From Massilia phosphatilytica (GTDB taxonomy: Bacteria; Pseudomonadota; Gammaproteobacteria; Burkholderiales; Burkholderiaceae_D): a stretch of DNA of 64,000 nucleotides. The stretch is taken from contig NZ_PUIP01000004.1 in the NCBI RefSeq assembly GCF_002968015.1, positions 1 to 64,000 of the forward strand, read 5' to 3'. This document shows positions 9,257-17,873 of the stretch, one piece after another. A program made the translations under genes and the position numbers. The notes below the pieces were generated by a model. The model was not told the origin of the DNA and ran no database searches. It was given only the letters and a program-made list of their open reading frames with translations. The stretch's first letter is position 1. Each line of letters opens with the position of its first letter.

Positions 9257-9694
9257 ATGACGACATCATCCAGGCCGTGGATCCAGCTTGCCGCCGCCAT
9301 CGCGGCCGTCGGCGCACTGATTCACGTGGTGGCCATTCCCGCCGGACCGGCATGGTATGCGTACTTCGGCGCGCCGCCCGGCGTGGTGGCATCGGCACGG
9401 GACGGCACGTGGCCCGCGCCAGTGGGGGCGCTCGTCATCGCGTTCCTGATGGCGACGTGCGCCTGGTATGCCTGCGCGGCAGTGGGTGCCGTGCGGCGCC
9501 CGCCGCTGCTGCGCACGGGGCTCGCGGCGATGGCCGTGATCTGCCTCGTGCGTGCGTTCCTCCTGCCGCCCCTGGCCGTGACCCATCCCGAATTGCGCAA
9601 CACGTTCGAGGTCGTCGCCGCGATCCTCTGGGGCCTGGCGGGCTTCGGCTTCGCACTGGGCGTCAAGGCCGCGCGCAGGCCCGGTCTATACTGA
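9257..9694 (+). CDS. Hypothetical four-helix membrane protein
   Basis: A 145-residue integral membrane protein with four predicted helices (about residues 8-27, 48-72, 83-100 and 117-137) and short charged loops. No catalytic motif is visible and I cannot name a family. The start follows GGAGGCATGC, where the overlapping ATG four bases earlier is in another frame. It lies 7 bp before the AraC-type regulator and probably shares its transcript. Confidence 0.65.
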   Translation: MTTSSRPWIQLAAAIAAVGALIHVVAIPAGPAWYAYFGAPPGVVASARDGTWPAPVGALVIAFLMATCAWYACAAVGAVRRPPLLRTGLAAMAVICLVRAFLLPPLAVTHPELRNTFEVVAAILWGLAGFGFALGVKAARRPGLY

Positions 9695-9701
9695 CGCCAC
9701 C

Positions 9702-10463
9702 ATGCACCTGTACCGCGAATTCCTGCCGCATCCCGCGCTGGCCGCGCACGTGGCCTGCCTGTGGACGAGCCACGCCGTCCCGGACGGCGCGCCCGTGCGC
9801 ACGCGCGTGCTGCCCGACAACTGCATCGACATCCTGTGGCAAGACGTGTCGCCGCTGGGCAAGGTGGCCGGCATGATGTCGGCCCCGCACCATGTCGAGA
9901 TGGCTGCACCGGTGCTGACGGTGGCGGTCCGCTTCCTGCCCGGCGCCGCGCGGGCGTTTTTCGACGTCCCGCTCTCCGAACTGCAGGACGGCCATCCGGC
10001 CCTGGCCGACCTGTGGCCGCGCGCCGATACGGAAGCGCTGGCGGCGTCGTTGTGGGAACGCGAACGCACGATGCAACAGCGGTGCGCGATCATCGAACGG
10101 GCCTTGCTCGCGCGGCTGCGCGCGCGCGGGCCGGCGCGGGCGGACGAACTTGCGCGGGCGGCCGTCATGCGGGTGGAGGCGAGCGGCGGCGCGGTGCGCG
10201 TCGAGGCGCTCGCGGACGGGCTGGGCATCACGCGCCAGCACCTGGCCACCCTGTTCCGCGAACGCGTGGGACTGCCGGCCAAGACGTTCGCGATGGTGTG
10301 CCGCTTCCGCCGCGCGCACGCGGCCCTGCGCGGCCAGCACGCCGCCGTCGACTGGGCGCGCCTCGCCGGCGACTGCGGCTACTATGACCAGTCGCATCTC
10401 ATCCACGCGTTCCGGCAGTTCGCAGACGCGAGCCCGGAATCCTTTCTGCATATTGTCCCATGA
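9702..10463 (+). CDS. AraC-family transcriptional regulator
   Basis: A 253-residue regulator. The N-terminal part (1-130) resembles the unnamed sensor domain of AraC proteins that begin with YREFLPHPALAAHVACLW. The C-terminal HTH_18 domain (about 160-250) contains LADGLGITRQHLATLFRERVG and the second helix-turn-helix up to CGYYDQSHLIHAFRQFADASPESF, the AraC signature. The stop overlaps the start of the arginase-family gene (ATGA), so that enzyme is an obvious co-expressed partner and perhaps a target. The effector is unknown. Confidence 0.9.
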   Translation: MHLYREFLPHPALAAHVACLWTSHAVPDGAPVRTRVLPDNCIDILWQDVSPLGKVAGMMSAPHHVEMAAPVLTVAVRFLPGAARAFFDVPLSELQDGHPALADLWPRADTEALAASLWERERTMQQRCAIIERALLARLRARGPARADELARAAVMRVEASGGAVRVEALADGLGITRQHLATLFRERVGLPAKTFAMVCRFRRAHAALRGQHAAVDWARLAGDCGYYDQSHLIHAFRQFADASPESFLHIVP

Positions 10464-11350
10464 TCGTCATCGCCGCCCCATCGAATCTCGGACTCCGGCC
10501 CCTGCGCCCCGGCCACGAACCCGGCACATGGCGTGCGCCCGCCGCACTGTTCGAGGCGGGGCTGCTCGACCTCCTGAAAGCCGGCGTCCCCGTCGTCATG
10601 CCGCGGCCATCGTGGAAGCCCGGTCCCGATCCGGGCACGCGGCTGCGCAACGGCCTCGCGATGCGCGACTTCAACCTCGCCCTGGCCGACCACGTGGCGG
10701 CGGCGGGTGCGCGTGACGAATTCGCGTTCGTCCTCGGCGGCGACTGTTCGATCCTGCTGGGGGCACTGGCGGGCGCGCGGCGGCGCGGGCCGCTCTCGCT
10801 CGTCCACGTGGACGGCCACAGCGACTTCCGCCACCCGGGCAACTACGACCCCGAGAGCACGCTGGGCGCCGTCGCCGGCATGGACCTCGCGCTGGCGACC
10901 GGACGCGGCGAAGCGCTGATGACGGACTGGCCGGGCGTGTCATCCCCGCTCGTGCAGGATCGCGACGTCGTCCAGATCGGCGAGCGCGATGGCCGCGATC
11001 CCGCCTTCGCGTGGCCGGACGTGAATGACACGGACTTCGAACGCATCGACGTGTTCACGGCCAACGAGATCGGGCCGCGGGCGGTGCTGGAACGCACCCG
11101 GCAACGGCTGCACCAGCGCTTCTGGATCCACCTCGATGTGGACGTGCTGGACGAAGCCGTGATGCCCGCCGTCGACAGCCCGGGCGCGCCGGGGATCCCG
11201 CCGGATGATCTCGCGGCGATCCTGTCCGGCCTCGTGCCCGATCCGCGCTGCGCCGGCATGACGGTCACCGTGTTCGACCCGGACCTCGATCCGGATGGCC
11301 GCCACGCACGCACGCTCGTCGCGCTGATGGGCAGGCTGCCGTTCCGCTAG
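10460..11350 (+). CDS. Arginase/agmatinase-family metallohydrolase
   Basis: A 296-residue ureohydrolase-fold enzyme. The manganese ligands are visible: GGDCS near residue 95, HVDGHSDF near 118 (DxHxD) and HLDVDVLD near 225 (DxD). Arginase, agmatinase, formiminoglutamase and guanidinobutyrase share this fold and the motifs do not decide between them. Translationally coupled to the upstream AraC regulator. Its stop codon lies in a 7-bp tandem repeat (11344-11364). Confidence 0.88.
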   Translation: MIVIAAPSNLGLRPLRPGHEPGTWRAPAALFEAGLLDLLKAGVPVVMPRPSWKPGPDPGTRLRNGLAMRDFNLALADHVAAAGARDEFAFVLGGDCSILLGALAGARRRGPLSLVHVDGHSDFRHPGNYDPESTLGAVAGMDLALATGRGEALMTDWPGVSSPLVQDRDVVQIGERDGRDPAFAWPDVNDTDFERIDVFTANEIGPRAVLERTRQRLHQRFWIHLDVDVLDEAVMPAVDSPGAPGIPPDDLAAILSGLVPDPRCAGMTVTVFDPDLDPDGRHARTLVALMGRLPFR

Positions 11351-11364
11351 CCGCTAGCCGCTGG
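11344..11364. repeat. 7-bp tandem repeat over two convergent stop codons
   Basis: CCGCTAG CCGCTAG CCGCTGG: three copies, the last with one change. The first TAG ends the arginase-family gene on the plus strand. The CTA of the second copy is the stop of the minus-strand gene at 11354. Confidence 0.75.
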
Positions 11365-11683
11365 TGGCCAGCGCCGCGAACCAGTCCGCGTACGGGGTGT
11401 TCGCGACCATGCGCCGGTTGTAGTCCGGCGCGCCGTCCGTCCACCACACGGGGCCACGCTCGCCGAGGGCGTGCTTGGCGGCGTCGACCTCGTCCCGGGC
11501 CTGTCGTTCGAGCACGGGGTCGGATGACTTCTTCGCGACGCCGACCTGGCGCCGCGCGCGCATCAGGCGATCGACGAGCGCCTGGCGTGTGGCCGGGTCG
11601 AGATCCGGATTGCTCATGCGCCACAAGCGGCCCGCCACGACGAAGTAGCGGCCATCGGGCGTGACGGGGTGCGAGGTGGGCAT
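11354..11683 (-). CDS. Conserved hypothetical protein (109 aa)
   Basis: A small soluble protein with no signal peptide or membrane segment. It begins with a compact HPVTPDGRYFVVAGRLWRMSNP segment in two strands, then has a long charged helix (residues 28-75, rich in Arg/Lys/Asp) and a tail with WWTDGAPDYNRRMV. I recognise the pattern as a recurring proteobacterial hypothetical, often near small-molecule genes, but cannot give a function. Divergent from the VOC protein at 11757. Confidence 0.7.
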   Translation of the reverse strand: MPTSHPVTPDGRYFVVAGRLWRMSNPDLDPATRQALVDRLMRARRQVGVAKKSSDPVLERQARDEVDAAKHALGERGPVWWTDGAPDYNRRMVANTPYADWFAALATSG

Positions 11684-11756
11684 GGGGGACTTTCCAATTT
11701 TCCAATCCAGGGCGGCGCGAAACGGGCATCATGGAGCCTTTACGACAGGAGACACC

Positions 11757-12122
11757 ATGATCAAGGGATTGCGCACCGTAACGTATCCAGTGGCCGACCT
11801 CGGCCGCGCCAAAACCTGGTTCGCCGAGGTGTTCGGCGTCCAGCCCTATTTCGACCAGCCATTCTACGTCGGGTTTGCCGTCGGCGGCTTCGAACTGGGC
11901 CTCGTCCCGGACGGCACGCCGGGCACGACCGGATCGACGACGTTCTGGGGCGTCGACGACATCGCGGCCGAGGTCGAGCGCATCGTCGGCCTCGGGGCCA
12001 CCGTCCACGCGGCGGTCCAGGAGGTGGGCGAGGGCATCAAGGTGGCGGAATTGCGGGACCCGTTCGGCAACGTGCTCGGACTCATCGAGAATCCGTTGTT
12101 CGATCCCGCCACGGTGAAGTGA
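11757..12122 (+). CDS. VOC (glyoxalase/bleomycin-resistance) family protein
   Basis: A 121-residue vicinal-oxygen-chelate protein with two beta-alpha-beta-beta-beta units: RTVTYPVADLGRAKTWFAEVFG at the start and the closing LRDPFGNVLGLIENP with the conserved metal-ligand Glu in the last strand. Members are glyoxalases, ring-cleaving dioxygenases or binding proteins; the exact activity cannot be read here. The start is fixed by ACAGGAG 4-10 bases upstream. Its stop directly abuts that of the convergent AhpD-like gene. Confidence 0.85.
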   Translation: MIKGLRTVTYPVADLGRAKTWFAEVFGVQPYFDQPFYVGFAVGGFELGLVPDGTPGTTGSTTFWGVDDIAAEVERIVGLGATVHAAVQEVGEGIKVAELRDPFGNVLGLIENPLFDPATVK

Positions 12123-12587
12123 TCACATGCCGGCCGGCGGCTCGACGGGAATCGGGTTGCGCAGCGACAGGTTGATCGCGTTCCAGCCCCGGATGACGGC
12201 GATCGTATAGCCCAGCTCCGCGATCTCGGCCTCGCTGAAATGCTCGCACAATGCGGGCCAGGCGGCGTCCGTGTCGTCGCGGTGGGGCAAGGCGTTGACG
12301 GCGTCGGCCCAGGCCAGCGCCGCGCGCTCGCGCTCGCTGAAGAACGGCGATTCGCGCCAGGCGGCCACGCTGTTCAGGTGGCGCGGGTCGGCGCCCTGCT
12401 TGATCAGGTCGCGCCAGTGCATGTCGACGCAGACGCCGCAGCCGTTCTGCTGCGAGACGCGCAGGTTGACCAGCTCCACGAGGCGCGGACCCAGCGCGCC
12501 CTGCTTGACGGTCTGCGACAGGTTGATCATTGCCTTGAGCGCGGACGGGGCCAGGGTGAACAGGTTGATGCGGGCAGCATGCGACAT
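12123..12587 (-). CDS. Carboxymuconolactone decarboxylase / AhpD-like family protein
   Basis: A 154-residue helical protein. The redox CGVC pair with the following His (NGCGVCVDMH, near residue 52) is the AhpD-like active site. The downstream AELGYTIAVIRGWNAIN helix is typical of the subset annotated as peroxidase-related alkylhydroperoxidases. Expected role: thiol-dependent peroxide removal. No AhpC partner is next to it; the peroxiredoxin in this window is 13 kb away and of the 1-Cys type. Confidence 0.87.
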   Translation of the reverse strand: MSHAARINLFTLAPSALKAMINLSQTVKQGALGPRLVELVNLRVSQQNGCGVCVDMHWRDLIKQGADPRHLNSVAAWRESPFFSERERAALAWADAVNALPHRDDTDAAWPALCEHFSEAEIAELGYTIAVIRGWNAINLSLRNPIPVEPPAGM

Positions 12588-12674
12588 GATGGTTCCTTTC
12601 GATGGAGGGGCTGCAACATGCAGCCTTCATCTATTAGACGGAACGGCCCCGCGCTTTGTGACAGGTCCAGCAAA

Positions 12675-13256
12675 TTATTTCAAACCGTACCGCGCGCGCG
12701 AGCTCCGCGCCCGTTCGTGCGGGGCGAACAGGCTGCTGGCACGGTCCAGCAGGTCGCGCGCCCGGGCCAGCCGTTCCCGCTCTGCGGCGTCGAGCGGCCG
12801 GCCGTCGTCCGTCAGCACACGGATGACATGGATCGCCCATTCCTTCGCCGCGATGTCCTCGGGCAGGCCGGAGCGCGTGCACAGGCCGTACGTGCCGGCG
12901 ATGAAGTGCTGCCACTCGCTGCGCAGGTGCGCGTCCGTCGCTTCCATGCCGGACAGGGGCAAGGCCGACAGCGCCGCCCGGTAGCGCGCCGCGAACCGCG
13001 CGTACGGATCGCGTTCCCCATCCACCAGCATGCGCAGCCAGGCCACGTAGCCGACCGCGTACCAGTCGAGCGCGTGGTCTTCGGCGTGGTCGCCGAAGTA
13101 CGACGCGCAATCAATCCGGACGTGCAGCCGGTACGACGGCGCGGGCATCGTGCCTGCGGCCGTGAAGGCGTCCAGGCGGGCGCCATCCGTGGCGCAGGCC
13201 GCGAGCAGTTGCGCGCGGGTGAGGAAGTGGATGTGCAGGTAGTCGATGAGTTCCAT
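12675..13256 (-). CDS. Conserved hypothetical protein, DUF6058-like
   Basis: A 193-residue soluble helical protein beginning MELIDYLHIHFLTRAQLLAA, a start I associate with DUF6058, a family found in some natural-product contexts. That assignment is from memory and should be checked. A conserved-looking block HALDWYAVGYVAWLRML lies mid-protein, then WQHFIAGTYGLCTRSGLPEDIAAKEWAI. There is no signal peptide. No biosynthetic genes are adjacent. Confidence 0.6.
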   Translation of the reverse strand: MELIDYLHIHFLTRAQLLAACATDGARLDAFTAAGTMPAPSYRLHVRIDCASYFGDHAEDHALDWYAVGYVAWLRMLVDGERDPYARFAARYRAALSALPLSGMEATDAHLRSEWQHFIAGTYGLCTRSGLPEDIAAKEWAIHVIRVLTDDGRPLDAAERERLARARDLLDRASSLFAPHERARSSRARYGLK

Positions 13257-13305
13257 GCGCCCATGCTAGCGCTCCGGAACGCGCGATGCTTCGGTCGCGG
13301 CCGAA

Positions 13306-13704
13306 TCAATGCGCGGTAACGAAGCCTCGTTCGGCCCCCCAGCGGATCGCGGCCCGGTTCAACACGACGGCTTCCGCATCCGCGAGCCAGCCGTCGGCAT
13401 CCGCGAGACGCCACATGGCGCCCAGCAGCGTGCGGCGTAGTTCAGGTATCTCGACGTCGTCGAGGAAGGCATCGATCGTTGCCGTGTCCACCTGGACGGT
13501 GCCGTGGTGCGCCGTCGCCAGCAGGTCGTTGCACAACTCGTGCAGGACGGTGTCGAACTCGTCGTCGTCCAGCGTGATGTGTTCCAGGATGCGCGAGCGG
13601 TAGACCGCTTTCAGCTCGCTGAGGGCGACGTTGCCGTCGACGATCATCGTCAGGGCCAGCACGCGGCCGGCGGCGCGGGGACTGTTCTTCGGGTATGAGC
13701 GCAT
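13306..13704 (-). CDS. TerB-family (tellurite-resistance-like) helical protein
   Basis: A 132-residue protein with the TerB-type helical fold: an acidic turn TMIVDGNVALSELKAVYRS near residue 20 and a second repeat RLADADGWLADAEAVVLNRA near residue 105. Both match the D-G/D-L-x-E metal-associated pattern of TerB domains. TerB proteins act with TerC in membrane-linked metal or stress functions. The gene is 27 bp downstream of the TerC gene on the same strand, which supports the assignment. Confidence 0.75.
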   Translation of the reverse strand: MRSYPKNSPRAAGRVLALTMIVDGNVALSELKAVYRSRILEHITLDDDEFDTVLHELCNDLLATAHHGTVQVDTATIDAFLDDVEIPELRRTLLGAMWRLADADGWLADAEAVVLNRAAIRWGAERGFVTAH

Positions 13705-13731
13705 GGTTGCTTCTCCTTTGAAAGTGTTGGT

Positions 13732-14700
13732 TCAGCGGCCGTCGTGCTTGCGCGCGACGTAGAGGCTGGCGATACAGCTGCCGGCAATGAGCACGGCGAC
13801 GACCGTCAGCGATGCCTGGACCGGCATGTGATACCAGGGCATGATCAGCATCTTCGTGCCGATGAAGGTCAGGACCATCGCCAGGCCATACTTCAGCAGG
13901 TGGAAGCGGTCAGCCATGTCCACGAGCAGGAAGTACAGGGCGCGCAGGCCCAGGATCGCGAACAGGTTCGACGTGAACACGATGAACGGGTCGGTCGTGA
14001 TGGCGAATATCGCCGGGATTGAATCCACCGCGAACACGAGGTCCGTTGCCTCGATCAGCACGAGCACCAGGAACAGCGGCGTCACGTAACGGACCCCGTT
14101 CGCCAGCACGAAGAATTTTTCGCCATGGTCGCCATCGGCGACGCGCAGGTGGCGGCGGGCAAAGCGCAGGATCGGGCTGTGCGTCACGTCCGGTTCCTTG
14201 TCGGCCGCGACCAGCATCCGCATGCCCGTCAGCAGCAGGAAGGCGCCGAATGCGTACAGTACCCAACTGAACTCGCTCACGACCCAGGCGCCGGCACCGA
14301 TCATGACGGCCCGCATGACGATGGCGCCGAGGACGCCGTAGACCAGCACCCGGCGCTGGTACTGCTGGGGCACCTGGAAGGCTGAGAAAATCATCAGGAA
14401 GACGAAGATGTTGTCGACCGAGAGCGCCTTTTCGATCAGGTAGCCAGAGAGGAATTCGAGCGCCTTCTGGTCGGCGACGTCGGCGCCGGCCGTTGTCTTG
14501 AGGTACCACCACAGGCCGCCGTTGAACAGCAGGGCCATGCTGACCCACGCGAGCGACCACAGGCCCGCTTCCTTCACGCCGACCTTGTGCGCCTTGTTGC
14601 CGCCGAACACAAACAAATCCAGTGCCAGCATCACCAGCACGAATCCGACGAAACCGGCCCACATCGGGCCGGTGGCAATAGTCTCGATTCCGTTCATCAT
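13732..14700 (-). CDS. TerC/Alx-family integral membrane protein
   Basis: A 322-residue polytopic protein of the TerC/Alx family, linked to manganese export, pH response and tellurite resistance. About nine helices are visible. The family's acidic intramembrane motifs are present: SVDNIFVFLMIFSAF near residue 100 and EATDLVFAVDSIPAIFAI near 215. The start could be either of two adjacent ATGs. The short 113-bp divergent spacer to nhaR holds no yybP-ykoY (manganese) riboswitch that I can see. Organised with TerB, probably as one transcript. Confidence 0.92.
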   Translation of the reverse strand: MMNGIETIATGPMWAGFVGFVLVMLALDLFVFGGNKAHKVGVKEAGLWSLAWVSMALLFNGGLWWYLKTTAGADVADQKALEFLSGYLIEKALSVDNIFVFLMIFSAFQVPQQYQRRVLVYGVLGAIVMRAVMIGAGAWVVSEFSWVLYAFGAFLLLTGMRMLVAADKEPDVTHSPILRFARRHLRVADGDHGEKFFVLANGVRYVTPLFLVLVLIEATDLVFAVDSIPAIFAITTDPFIVFTSNLFAILGLRALYFLLVDMADRFHLLKYGLAMVLTFIGTKMLIMPWYHMPVQASLTVVAVLIAGSCIASLYVARKHDGR

Positions 14701-14813
14701 CGCTCCCGGTCATCGTTGCGGTTGATCGAGCTTCCACTATAGGCGCGGGGTATAGATCGGACAAATCGTGTATTCTTTCGTAATACCTCGTTTTTTTCGA
14801 TGTGTTGAAACGC

Positions 14814-15713
14814 ATGACCTCACTCAACTACAAGCATTTGCGCTATTTCTGGATGGTGGCGAAGACCGGCAGCATCGCGACGGCCGCCGCGCAACTGCAC
14901 CTGACGCCGCATGCGATCTCGGGGCAGTTGTCGGAGTTCGCGACCACGCTGGGCGTGCAGCTGTTCCGGCGCGCCGGGCGCAACCTGGAGCTGACCGAGG
15001 CCGGCCGGCGCATTGCCCGCTCGGCCGAACAGATCTTCACTGCCGGGGATGAACTGCTGGAACTCGTGCGCGACAACCAGCTCGCGTCGCCGCAGCCGTT
15101 TCGCATCGGCTGCGCCGATTCGGTCTCGAAACTGATCGCCTGCCGGCTCGTCGAACCGGCGCTCAAACTGGCCGAACCGGTGCGGCTCGTGTGCCGCGAA
15201 GGCCGTCTCGACAACCTGCTGGCGGATCTCGCCGTCCACCGTCTCGACCTCGTCATCGCGGACCGGCCGATTCCCGCGCATTTCAGCGTGCGCGCCTACA
15301 ATCACCTGCTGGGAGAAAGTTCAATGACGGCGTTCGCCACCGCGGACCTGGCGGCGCGGCTGGGGGCGGCGTTTCCGGCCTGCCTCGCCGATGCGCCGGT
15401 GCTGTTCCCGGGCGAGGATGTCGCCGTCCGCGCCCGCCTGCTGCAATGGCTGGAGCGCGCGGACATCCACGTCCGGGTCATCGGGGAGTTCGACGACAGT
15501 GCGATGATGCAGGCGTTCGGCCAATCCGGGGCGGGCGTGTTCTTTGCACCCACGGTCATCGCGGCGCAGGTGTGCGACCAGTACCAGGTCGTCGCGCTCG
15601 GTACCGTCGATGGCGTGGTCGAGCAGGTCTACGCGATCACCACCGAGCGGCGCATGAGCCATCCCGCCACGGTCGCCATCGGCGCGCTCGCACGCGACAA
15701 GCTGTTCGTCTAG
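14814..15713 (+). CDS. nhaR: LysR-family activator NhaR
   Basis: A 299-residue LysR regulator matching NhaR. The opening TSLNYKHLRYFWMVAKTGS and the HTH that follows (AAAQLHLTPHAISGQLSEFA) are characteristic. The late GEFDDSAMMQAFGQSGAGVFFAPT block matches the NhaR effector domain. In enterobacteria NhaR activates nhaA, the sodium/proton antiporter, and stress genes in response to Na+. Here it diverges from terC rather than nhaA, so terC/terB may be its target. An in-frame GTG 12 bases upstream is an alternative start. Confidence 0.9.
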   Translation: MTSLNYKHLRYFWMVAKTGSIATAAAQLHLTPHAISGQLSEFATTLGVQLFRRAGRNLELTEAGRRIARSAEQIFTAGDELLELVRDNQLASPQPFRIGCADSVSKLIACRLVEPALKLAEPVRLVCREGRLDNLLADLAVHRLDLVIADRPIPAHFSVRAYNHLLGESSMTAFATADLAARLGAAFPACLADAPVLFPGEDVAVRARLLQWLERADIHVRVIGEFDDSAMMQAFGQSGAGVFFAPTVIAAQVCDQYQVVALGTVDGVVEQVYAITTERRMSHPATVAIGALARDKLFV

Positions 15714-15714
15714 T

Positions 15715-15945
15715 TCAGGGCTTGACGTGCGGCTGGGTGGCGCCCGGATTCAGGATCTGGTTGGTGTCGATCTGGTCCTTGTTGATGACCTGGGTGTTAC
15801 CGGGCGCGTGGCGGCGCGGCAGCATGCTGCCGGTGGGCGCCTCGCGGTCTTCGCGCGACAGTTGCGGTCCGCCGGCGTCCGGCGTGCCGGCGCAGCCGGC
15901 GAGGGTACACGCGGCGGCCGCGGCGATCAAGAGATGTTTCATCAT
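15715..15945 (-). CDS. Small putative lipoprotein (76 aa)
   Basis: A short lipoprotein: MMKHLLIAAAAACTLAGC gives an n-region, a hydrophobic stretch and a lipobox (LAGC) with Cys at position 18. The mature part is polar and proline/asparagine-rich, ending in QILNPGATQPHVKP, with no domain I recognise. The start is chosen from the lipoprotein signal; a longer upstream reading would put 46 non-signal residues ahead of it. It converges on nhaR with a 1-bp gap. Confidence 0.75.
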   Translation of the reverse strand: MMKHLLIAAAAACTLAGCAGTPDAGGPQLSREDREAPTGSMLPRRHAPGNTQVINKDQIDTNQILNPGATQPHVKP

Positions 15946-15961
15946 GCCTGGTAGTCCTTGG

Positions 15962-16924
15962 TTATGTGGTTCCTGGTCCCGACAATATAGACGCGATATC
16001 GTCCGGAATCTGTCGTCGATTTGTCGCCGCGGCCTCACTAAGGATCCAGTCCCGCACTGCCGCCAGCGCGCGGCTGCCGGCATCGGGCCGCTGCAGCAGC
16101 CAGTAGCCGTGATCGGTCGTCACGGGCGGCCGCGTGGTGGCCGCTGCGAGCTTGCCTTCCGCGAGCAGGTTGCCGACCAGCGCCAGGCGACCGAGCGCGA
16201 CGCCCTGTCCGGCCAGCGCGGCCTGCACCACCTGGTCGTACTGGTTGAACAGCAGGCGCCCGTTGCCGGACGTGCCGGACCTGTGCCCGGCGCCGCGCAA
16301 CCAGTGCTTCCACTGCATCCAGGCGCGCGAGCTGTCGTCGTAATCGATCAGCACGTGCCGGCGCAACTGGGCAGGATCTTCGATGGCCGTCACGCCCAGC
16401 GACGGATGCGCCACGGGCACGAGGATCTCGCCGAACAGGCGTACCGCGCCCGGCGGCGCCGCCCCGTCCGGGCAATAGCGGAGGGCGAGGTCCATGCCGT
16501 CGCGTTCGAGGTCCATCACGCGATTGGTGGCGGCGACGCGCACGTCGATGTCGGGCGCGCCGCGCTGGAAGGCGCCCAGCCGGGGCAGCAGCCAGAGCGT
16601 GGTCACGCCGATGGTGGCCGTGATCGTGATGCACGGCCGCTCGACGGGCGGTCGCAACGTACCGATCACGGCGCCCAGCTGCTCCAGCATCGGATCGGCA
16701 GTGCGGAACAGGTGCCGGCCTTCGGGCGTGAACTCGATACTGCGGTACGCGCGCACGAACAGGCGGCAGCCCAGCGCCGCCTCCAGCGCCTGGACCTGGC
16801 GGCTGACGGCGGACTGCACGATGCACAGGTCCTGCGCGGCCAGCGTGATGCTCATGCGGCGGCCCACCGCGACGAAGGTGCGCAACAGGTCGAGCGGCGG
16901 CAGGTCGATCAATCGGTGCGACAT
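15962..16924 (-). CDS. LysR-family transcriptional regulator (GcvA-type)
   Basis: A 320-residue LysR regulator. The HTH lies at residues about 10-65 (DLLRTFVAVGRRMSITLAAQ, then QSAVSRQVQALEAALG), followed by a periplasmic-binding-like effector domain with the GcvA-subgroup block FQRGAPDIDVRV. The start at 16924 (MSHRLIDLPP) is chosen over a start 18 bases upstream because it matches the usual length. It is divergent from the CmcJ-type oxidoreductase across a 115-bp spacer containing the A/T-rich palindrome TTTAAACGTTTGAA near 16969, the usual arrangement for a regulator and its target. Confidence 0.9.
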   Translation of the reverse strand: MSHRLIDLPPLDLLRTFVAVGRRMSITLAAQDLCIVQSAVSRQVQALEAALGCRLFVRAYRSIEFTPEGRHLFRTADPMLEQLGAVIGTLRPPVERPCITITATIGVTTLWLLPRLGAFQRGAPDIDVRVAATNRVMDLERDGMDLALRYCPDGAAPPGAVRLFGEILVPVAHPSLGVTAIEDPAQLRRHVLIDYDDSSRAWMQWKHWLRGAGHRSGTSGNGRLLFNQYDQVVQAALAGQGVALGRLALVGNLLAEGKLAAATTRPPVTTDHGYWLLQRPDAGSRALAAVRDWILSEAAATNRRQIPDDIASILSGPGTT

Positions 16925-17039
16925 ACGCTGGGTCTCCCACATGCCGGCCCGGCATGCGACCCGGTCATTTTAAACGTTTGAACGGACCGCGTGGACGGCT
17001 TGTAATGAAGGCTCTTTCCACTTCATCCAAGGAACCGGC

Positions 17040-17861
17040 ATGCAACCGACACGCGTCAGCGCCACGCTCGACTACCTGCAACGCGCAGAACCCAAACCCG
17101 TCACCTACATGCTCGCGCCGCCGGGCGGGCATGCGTGGGACACCGGCCATTACGCATCGACACCGGTGATCATCCGCGACGGCCGCGGCGAGGCCGAGGC
17201 GGCCGCACTCGATCGCGCAGGATTCCAGCTATGCAGCGCACCGAGCGCGCTGCATTCGTTCGGCGAACGGGATGCCATCCAGCGTGTGTACTACCGCGAG
17301 ATGGAAGACCTCGCGCGTGCTGTCACCGGCGCGCGCCACGCCATCGTGTTCGATCATCTCGTGCGCCGGCGCGATCCCGGCACGCTGACGCCGTTCGGCG
17401 CGCGCGACGGCCGGCGTCCCAGCACCGCCACACGCGTCCACTGCGACTTCACACCGGCGTCGGCGCAGCGCAGGCTGGCGCTCGAGATGGAGGCGCACGG
17501 GATCGATCAGGTGTCCCGCTTCGCCATCCTCAACCTCTGGCGCTCGACGCGGCTGCCGGTGCTGGACGCACCGCTTGCCGTGTGCGATGCGCGGACCGTG
17601 GACCGGTCCGATCTCGTGGCCGCGGACATCGTGTACCCGACCCGCACCGGCGAAATCTTCGAAGTCCTGCACAACCCGGCCCACGCGTGGACGTATTTTC
17701 ATGGCATGCAATTCGACGAGGTGCTGCTGTTCAAGCAGTATGATTCGCTGGACGGCATGCCGTGCTTCACGCCGCACGCCGCGTTCGCGCACCCGGACAC
17801 GCCGCCCGGCACGCCGCCGCGCGAGAGCATCGAGATCCGCTGCCTCCTCATCTTCGACTGA
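17040..17861 (+). CDS. CmcJ/NvfI-family oxidoreductase
   Basis: A 273-residue enzyme of the CmcJ/NvfI family, related to cephamycin CmcJ and fungal desaturase/hydroxylase proteins. Visible landmarks: RVHCDFTPASAQRR (His/Asp pair near residue 140), the central RFAILNLWRS, and the late FHGMQFDEVLLFKQYDS and CFTPHAAF...ESIEIRCLL blocks. They resemble an iron/2-oxoglutarate-type facial triad arrangement, but the chemistry is not established for bacterial members. It is 12 bp upstream of an HCCA isomerase-like gene and divergent from a LysR regulator, so a small inducible catabolic or tailoring unit is likely. Confidence 0.82.
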   Translation: MQPTRVSATLDYLQRAEPKPVTYMLAPPGGHAWDTGHYASTPVIIRDGRGEAEAAALDRAGFQLCSAPSALHSFGERDAIQRVYYREMEDLARAVTGARHAIVFDHLVRRRDPGTLTPFGARDGRRPSTATRVHCDFTPASAQRRLALEMEAHGIDQVSRFAILNLWRSTRLPVLDAPLAVCDARTVDRSDLVAADIVYPTRTGEIFEVLHNPAHAWTYFHGMQFDEVLLFKQYDSLDGMPCFTPHAAFAHPDTPPGTPPRESIEIRCLLIFD

Positions 17862-17873
17862 CAGGATCATGGT

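Noticed and set aside
14701..14813. yybP-ykoY manganese riboswitch before terC
   Set aside because: The 113-bp divergent spacer lacks the conserved loops and is too short for the element plus two promoters.
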